DNA from: Deltaproteobacteria bacterium
GTDB taxonomy: Bacteria > Desulfobacterota > Desulfarculia > Desulfarculales > Desulfarculaceae
Direction of reading: 5' to 3'
DNA: 15,553 nt
Assembly (NCBI GenBank): GCA_020444165.1
Contig: JAHLLK010000101.1
Span: forward strand, 1 to 15,553
Every line of letters begins with the position of its first letter. Position 1 is the first letter of the stretch. Positions 13,218 to 15,553 of the stretch are shown here, piece after piece. The notes under the pieces were generated by a model. It saw only the letters and a list, made by a program, of their open reading frames with translations. It was not told the DNA's origin and did no database searches. A program made the translations under genes and the position numbers.

Positions 13218-15011
13218 TCAGCTCAGGCTGCCCGCGGGGTTGCGGTCAAAGGCGCTGGAGTAGTGCTTTTCAAAAAAGCTCCGGAGAAAGGCCTCGGTGT
13301 CCAGCACAGCTTCCTCAGGCAGCTCGAACTCGGTCTGTCCGGTGCGGTCCTGCACCAGCCGGAGCCCAGGCTCCAATACCTGGCTCAGCCGCTGGCAGGC
13401 CTGGGGCACCCCGCAACCCTCCGCGGCGGCGCCGGCCAGAATGGCCACTTGCGCCGTTTCGGTGAACTTTATTTTTATACCAAAGCGCCCGTAAAAACTC
13501 GCCTCGAAGTCTGAAATTTGCTCCAAGCGGTCCAAAACATGCTGGAAGGCGGTCTCCAGGCTCATGCCCACCCGGTAGTACTCGTCAGCGATAAGGTCCA
13601 TGCGGGCCGGGGTGAGCGGATTGGCGAGGCGGGAGGCGTACAGGGGCTCCCGCTGGGCCACCATTTTCATCAGCTCCATGCGCTCGGCGCGGCCCGCTTC
13701 CTCGAAGCGCCTGAGGAACTCCGGGCCCGTGGGATCGGCCAGGTATTCCTCCAGGGCGGCCTTGGGGTTCAGGGCCACCTCGGGGGTCACCAAAAACCGG
13801 GTGAGGTCGGTGCTGGGCAGGCGCCGCTCAAAGGGCAGGGTGGCCTTTTCCACCACCGAGACCAGGGCGCGGGCGCCGGTCTTCAGCCCGGCGGCCTGTT
13901 CGGCCAGGCGCAAGAGAGCCTCGTCCTCGAAGCGTATTTCAATGCCGTAGGCCGCGAAGTCCCGCCGCTTGCTGATGAGCACCGGGTTGTTGGGGTTCTT
14001 GAGGATCTGGTAGAGATCCTTGGCGGTCAGCTCCTCCAGAACCACGGTCACCGGCAACCGGCCCACGAACTCGGTTTCAAAGCCGTAGTCCACCAGATCC
14101 TGGGCCTCCGTCTCCTTGAGCCACTCCTCGTCCTTGCGGGGGGCCTTGGCCGCACAGGCGAAGCCCACCTGCTGCTGGTTGCAGCGGCGCTTGATGGTGT
14201 CGGCCAGGTCGCCGAAGGCCCCGGACATGATAAACAGGATGTGCCGGGTGTTCACCGAGCGCTTTTCGCGCTTGCCGGTGCGCCGGTAGCTCTCGATAGC
14301 CTGAATCTGGCTGATGGGGTCGTGGGCCACCTTCAGATCGACCTCGGTTTCCTCCATGGGCTTCAACAGCGCGCGCTGCACGCCGGTGCGGCTCACGTCG
14401 GGGCCCAACAGGCCGCGGGAGGAGGCGATCTTGTCGATCTCGTCCACGTACACGATGCCGTACTGGGCCAAATCCAGGTCGTCCTCGGCTTCATGCACCA
14501 AATCGCGGATCAAATCCTCGACGTCGCCGCCCACGTAGCCGGTCTCGCTGAACTTGGTGGCGTCGCCCTTGACAAAAGGCACTCCCAGTTTGGCCGCGAT
14601 GAGTTTGACCATATAGGTCTTGCCCACCCCGGTGGGGCCTATCATTAATATATTGTTCTTGATCAGACCCACGCCGTCGGCCGAGTCCTTGCCGGCCCGT
14701 TTGGCAAGATATTTGGCCCGGTTGAAGTGGGTACAGATCTTGGTGGCCAACACCTCTTTGGCCTCGTCCTGGCGCACGATGTACTGATCCAGATAGTTCA
14801 CCAGCTCTTCGGGGCGGAGGTCGAAGTTGATGTGCTCGAAGACCCCGTCCTCGCCGTCCTCGGAGTCCAGTTCGGGCAGAGGGCAGAGATTGGCCACGCT
14901 CTGGCCGCCCTGACCCCCGTACTTCTTGGTCAGGTAGTCGTTGAGCTGATCCTCGATGCGCTTCTTGTCCGTTGCGATTTTGCTGTTCTTGTCTTCCTTG
15001 TTGACGCTCAT
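13218..15011 (-). CDS. ClpX-like AAA+ ATPase lacking the zinc-binding domain
   Basis: The 597-residue product has a ClpX-type AAA+ core: Walker A GPTGVGKT at 125-132, the pore loop SETGYVGGDVEDLI near 155-168 (GYVG at 158-161), Walker B IVYVDEIDK with D190/E191, a sensor-1 strand HILFIMSGAF, the arginine-finger segment EFVGRLPV (R318), and sensor-2 GAR (R381). ClpX uses this machinery to unfold proteins for ClpP. Differences from ClpX are clear: no four-cysteine zinc domain (an acidic, charged N-terminus of about 60 residues instead); VGF (282-284) where the ClpP-binding loop of ClpX has IGF; and about 170 extra C-terminal residues (about 425-597) with no recognised fold. It may be an unfoldase with other partners. 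The promoter and two hairpins lie upstream of the start. Confidence 0.88.
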   Translation of the reverse strand: MSVNKEDKNSKIATDKKRIEDQLNDYLTKKYGGQGGQSVANLCPLPELDSEDGEDGVFEHINFDLRPEELVNYLDQYIVRQDEAKEVLATKICTHFNRAKYLAKRAGKDSADGVGLIKNNILMIGPTGVGKTYMVKLIAAKLGVPFVKGDATKFSETGYVGGDVEDLIRDLVHEAEDDLDLAQYGIVYVDEIDKIASSRGLLGPDVSRTGVQRALLKPMEETEVDLKVAHDPISQIQAIESYRRTGKREKRSVNTRHILFIMSGAFGDLADTIKRRCNQQQVGFACAAKAPRKDEEWLKETEAQDLVDYGFETEFVGRLPVTVVLEELTAKDLYQILKNPNNPVLISKRRDFAAYGIEIRFEDEALLRLAEQAAGLKTGARALVSVVEKATLPFERRLPSTDLTRFLVTPEVALNPKAALEEYLADPTGPEFLRRFEEAGRAERMELMKMVAQREPLYASRLANPLTPARMDLIADEYYRVGMSLETAFQHVLDRLEQISDFEASFYGRFGIKIKFTETAQVAILAGAAAEGCGVPQACQRLSQVLEPGLRLVQDRTGQTEFELPEEAVLDTEAFLRSFFEKHYSSAFDRNPAGSLS

Positions 15012-15016
15012 GCTTG

Positions 15017-15061
15017 CCGCCTTTGGCGGTAGGGGTCGGGCGGCGCGCGATATCCGCGCGC
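15017..15061 (-). promoter_or_regulatory. Two leader hairpins of the ClpX-like gene
   Basis: Just upstream of the start codon is a CCGCC-AAA-GGCGG stem (15029-15017) whose 3' arm ends 5 nt before ATG and overlaps the only possible Shine-Dalgarno sequence (AAAGGCGG). Further upstream a 7-bp CG-rich stem (15061-15043, loop GATAT as transcribed) forms. Together they could restrict ribosome access to the mRNA. Confidence 0.35.
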
Positions 15062-15101
15062 TGAGGGTCCTCCCCTGTTCATCAATTCCCTCTTGAGAAC
15101 T

Positions 15102-15130
15102 AATATAAGCTGGGAAGCGGGGGGGTGCAA
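15102..15130 (-). promoter_or_regulatory. Candidate promoter of the ClpX-like gene
   Basis: On the minus strand TTGCAC (15130-15125) and TATATT (15107-15102) are 17 bp apart; the -10 matches 5 of 6 and the -35 only 3 of 6. It would give a leader of about 80 nt containing the two hairpins. No sigma-32 heat-shock promoter was recognised. Confidence 0.4.
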
Positions 15131-15205
15131 GGTGGCCTTCCCTACCGGTCGCCGCCGGGCGCCGGGCGGCGAAAAAAAGGCTGAAAATTATGCCTGGGAG
15201 AGGTG

Positions 15206-15234
15206 TTGCCGGGTAGGCGGGTATGTGTCATAAT
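15206..15234 (+). promoter_or_regulatory. Promoter of the tRNA operon
   Basis: TTGCCG (15206-15211) and CATAAT (15229-15234) are separated by exactly 17 bp, about 100 bp before the first tRNA, with a predicted start near 15241. A second, weaker match (TTGCTG 15291-15296, 17 bp, TATATG 15314-15319) lies closer to the tRNA. Confidence 0.5.
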
Positions 15235-15332
15235 AGCCAGATTCAAAGCCCAAGACCCAGGCTGGGCACGGATCAGTACGTGTTAAGCTGTTGCTGAATT
15301 GGGGCAAGTGCGGTATATGTTTGCTTCGTTCG

Positions 15333-15408
15333 GCTGGCGTAGCTCAATTGGCAGAGCGGCTGATTTGTAATCAGCAGGTTGCGGGTTCGATTCCCATCGC
15401 CAGCTCCA
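15333..15408 (+). tRNA. tRNA-Thr (anticodon UGU)
   Basis: A complete 76-nt cloverleaf: acceptor GCTGGCG pairs with CGCCAGC; the D arm contains AGCTCAATTGGCAGAGC; the anticodon stem GCTGA/TCAGC encloses loop TTTGTAA with anticodon TGT at 15366-15368; the T arm contains GGTTCGATTCC. The 3' CCA is encoded (15406-15408). The anticodon reads ACA and related threonine codons. Confidence 0.97.
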
Positions 15409-15466
15409 AGAGGGCTGACGCCGGGGAGCCGAAAGCATAAGTGGGCGGCCATCCCGGCTGCCAGGA

Positions 15467-15486
15467 GGGCCGGCCTAGGCCGGCCC
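15467..15486. repeat. 20-bp perfect palindrome between the tRNA genes
   Basis: GGGCCGGCCT is followed directly by its reverse complement. In the tRNA precursor it would fold into a GC-rich hairpin about 20 nt before tRNA-Tyr and is followed by GAAAAAA. It may be a processing or spacer hairpin; no T-run follows it on the plus strand, so termination is unlikely. Confidence 0.4.
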
Positions 15487-15505
15487 GAAAAAATGATGAG
15501 CCGAT

Positions 15506-15553
<48 letters not shown>

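Noticed and set aside
13518..14648. A 376-codon plus-strand frame opposite the ClpX-like gene
   Set aside because: It has Gly/His/Leu-rich shadow composition with no motif; the minus strand carries a complete set of AAA+ motifs.

Overview
The window comes from a GC-rich anaerobic bacterium, most likely a member of Desulfobacterota (former Deltaproteobacteria). That placement is an inference. It rests on a NirJ/AhbC-type radical SAM protein of the siroheme-dependent heme pathway, a pterin-binding methyltransferase of the corrinoid/C1 type, a ferredoxin-nitroreductase fusion, and a motile, chemotactic gene set. Nothing in the sequence names a species.

Layout. Positions 209-3748 (+) hold a chemotaxis block: cheR, cheB and cheD, joined by ATGA overlaps, then an HDOD-domain gene. 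Positions 3903-4817 (+) encode a ferredoxin-nitroreductase fusion. Positions 4818 to about 6200 are a sharply AT-rich island with one gene, a Schlafen-type AlbA_2-domain protein. It has its own candidate promoter and a structured leader with two hairpins that display AGGA in their loops. The island ends almost exactly at the start codon of a hotdog-fold thioesterase (6209-6673, +). A methyl-accepting chemotaxis protein (6752-8317, -) converges on the thioesterase and has a 480-bp gene-free leader. Further right on the minus strand lies a tight tatD-maf-yggS operon (10871 to 8798). After a 230-bp gap holding a striking 46-nt perfect palindrome come a methyltransferase gene and ahbC (13130 to 11102), then a large ClpX-like AAA+ ATPase gene (15011-13218). 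At the right end a plus-strand tRNA operon begins: tRNA-Thr(UGU), then tRNA-Tyr(GUA), which is cut by the window edge.

How the genes work together. CheR and CheB are the opposing receptor methyltransferase and methylesterase, and CheD is a receptor deamidase. The receptor at 6752-8317 is a plausible substrate for all three. AhbC acts late in the siroheme-derived heme route, and its methyltransferase neighbour may share an operon with it. TatD, Maf and YggS are conserved housekeeping functions. The ClpX-like protein keeps the unfoldase core but lacks the ClpX zinc-binding domain and has a long C-terminal extension.

The most unusual items are the AlbA_2 island with its CsrA-like leader, the non-canonical ClpX-like ATPase, and the long palindrome flanked by 11-bp direct repeats. 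No CRISPR array, integrase, transposase or rRNA was seen. I found no complete novel multi-gene system; the AlbA_2 island is the best single candidate for an undescribed accessory function.
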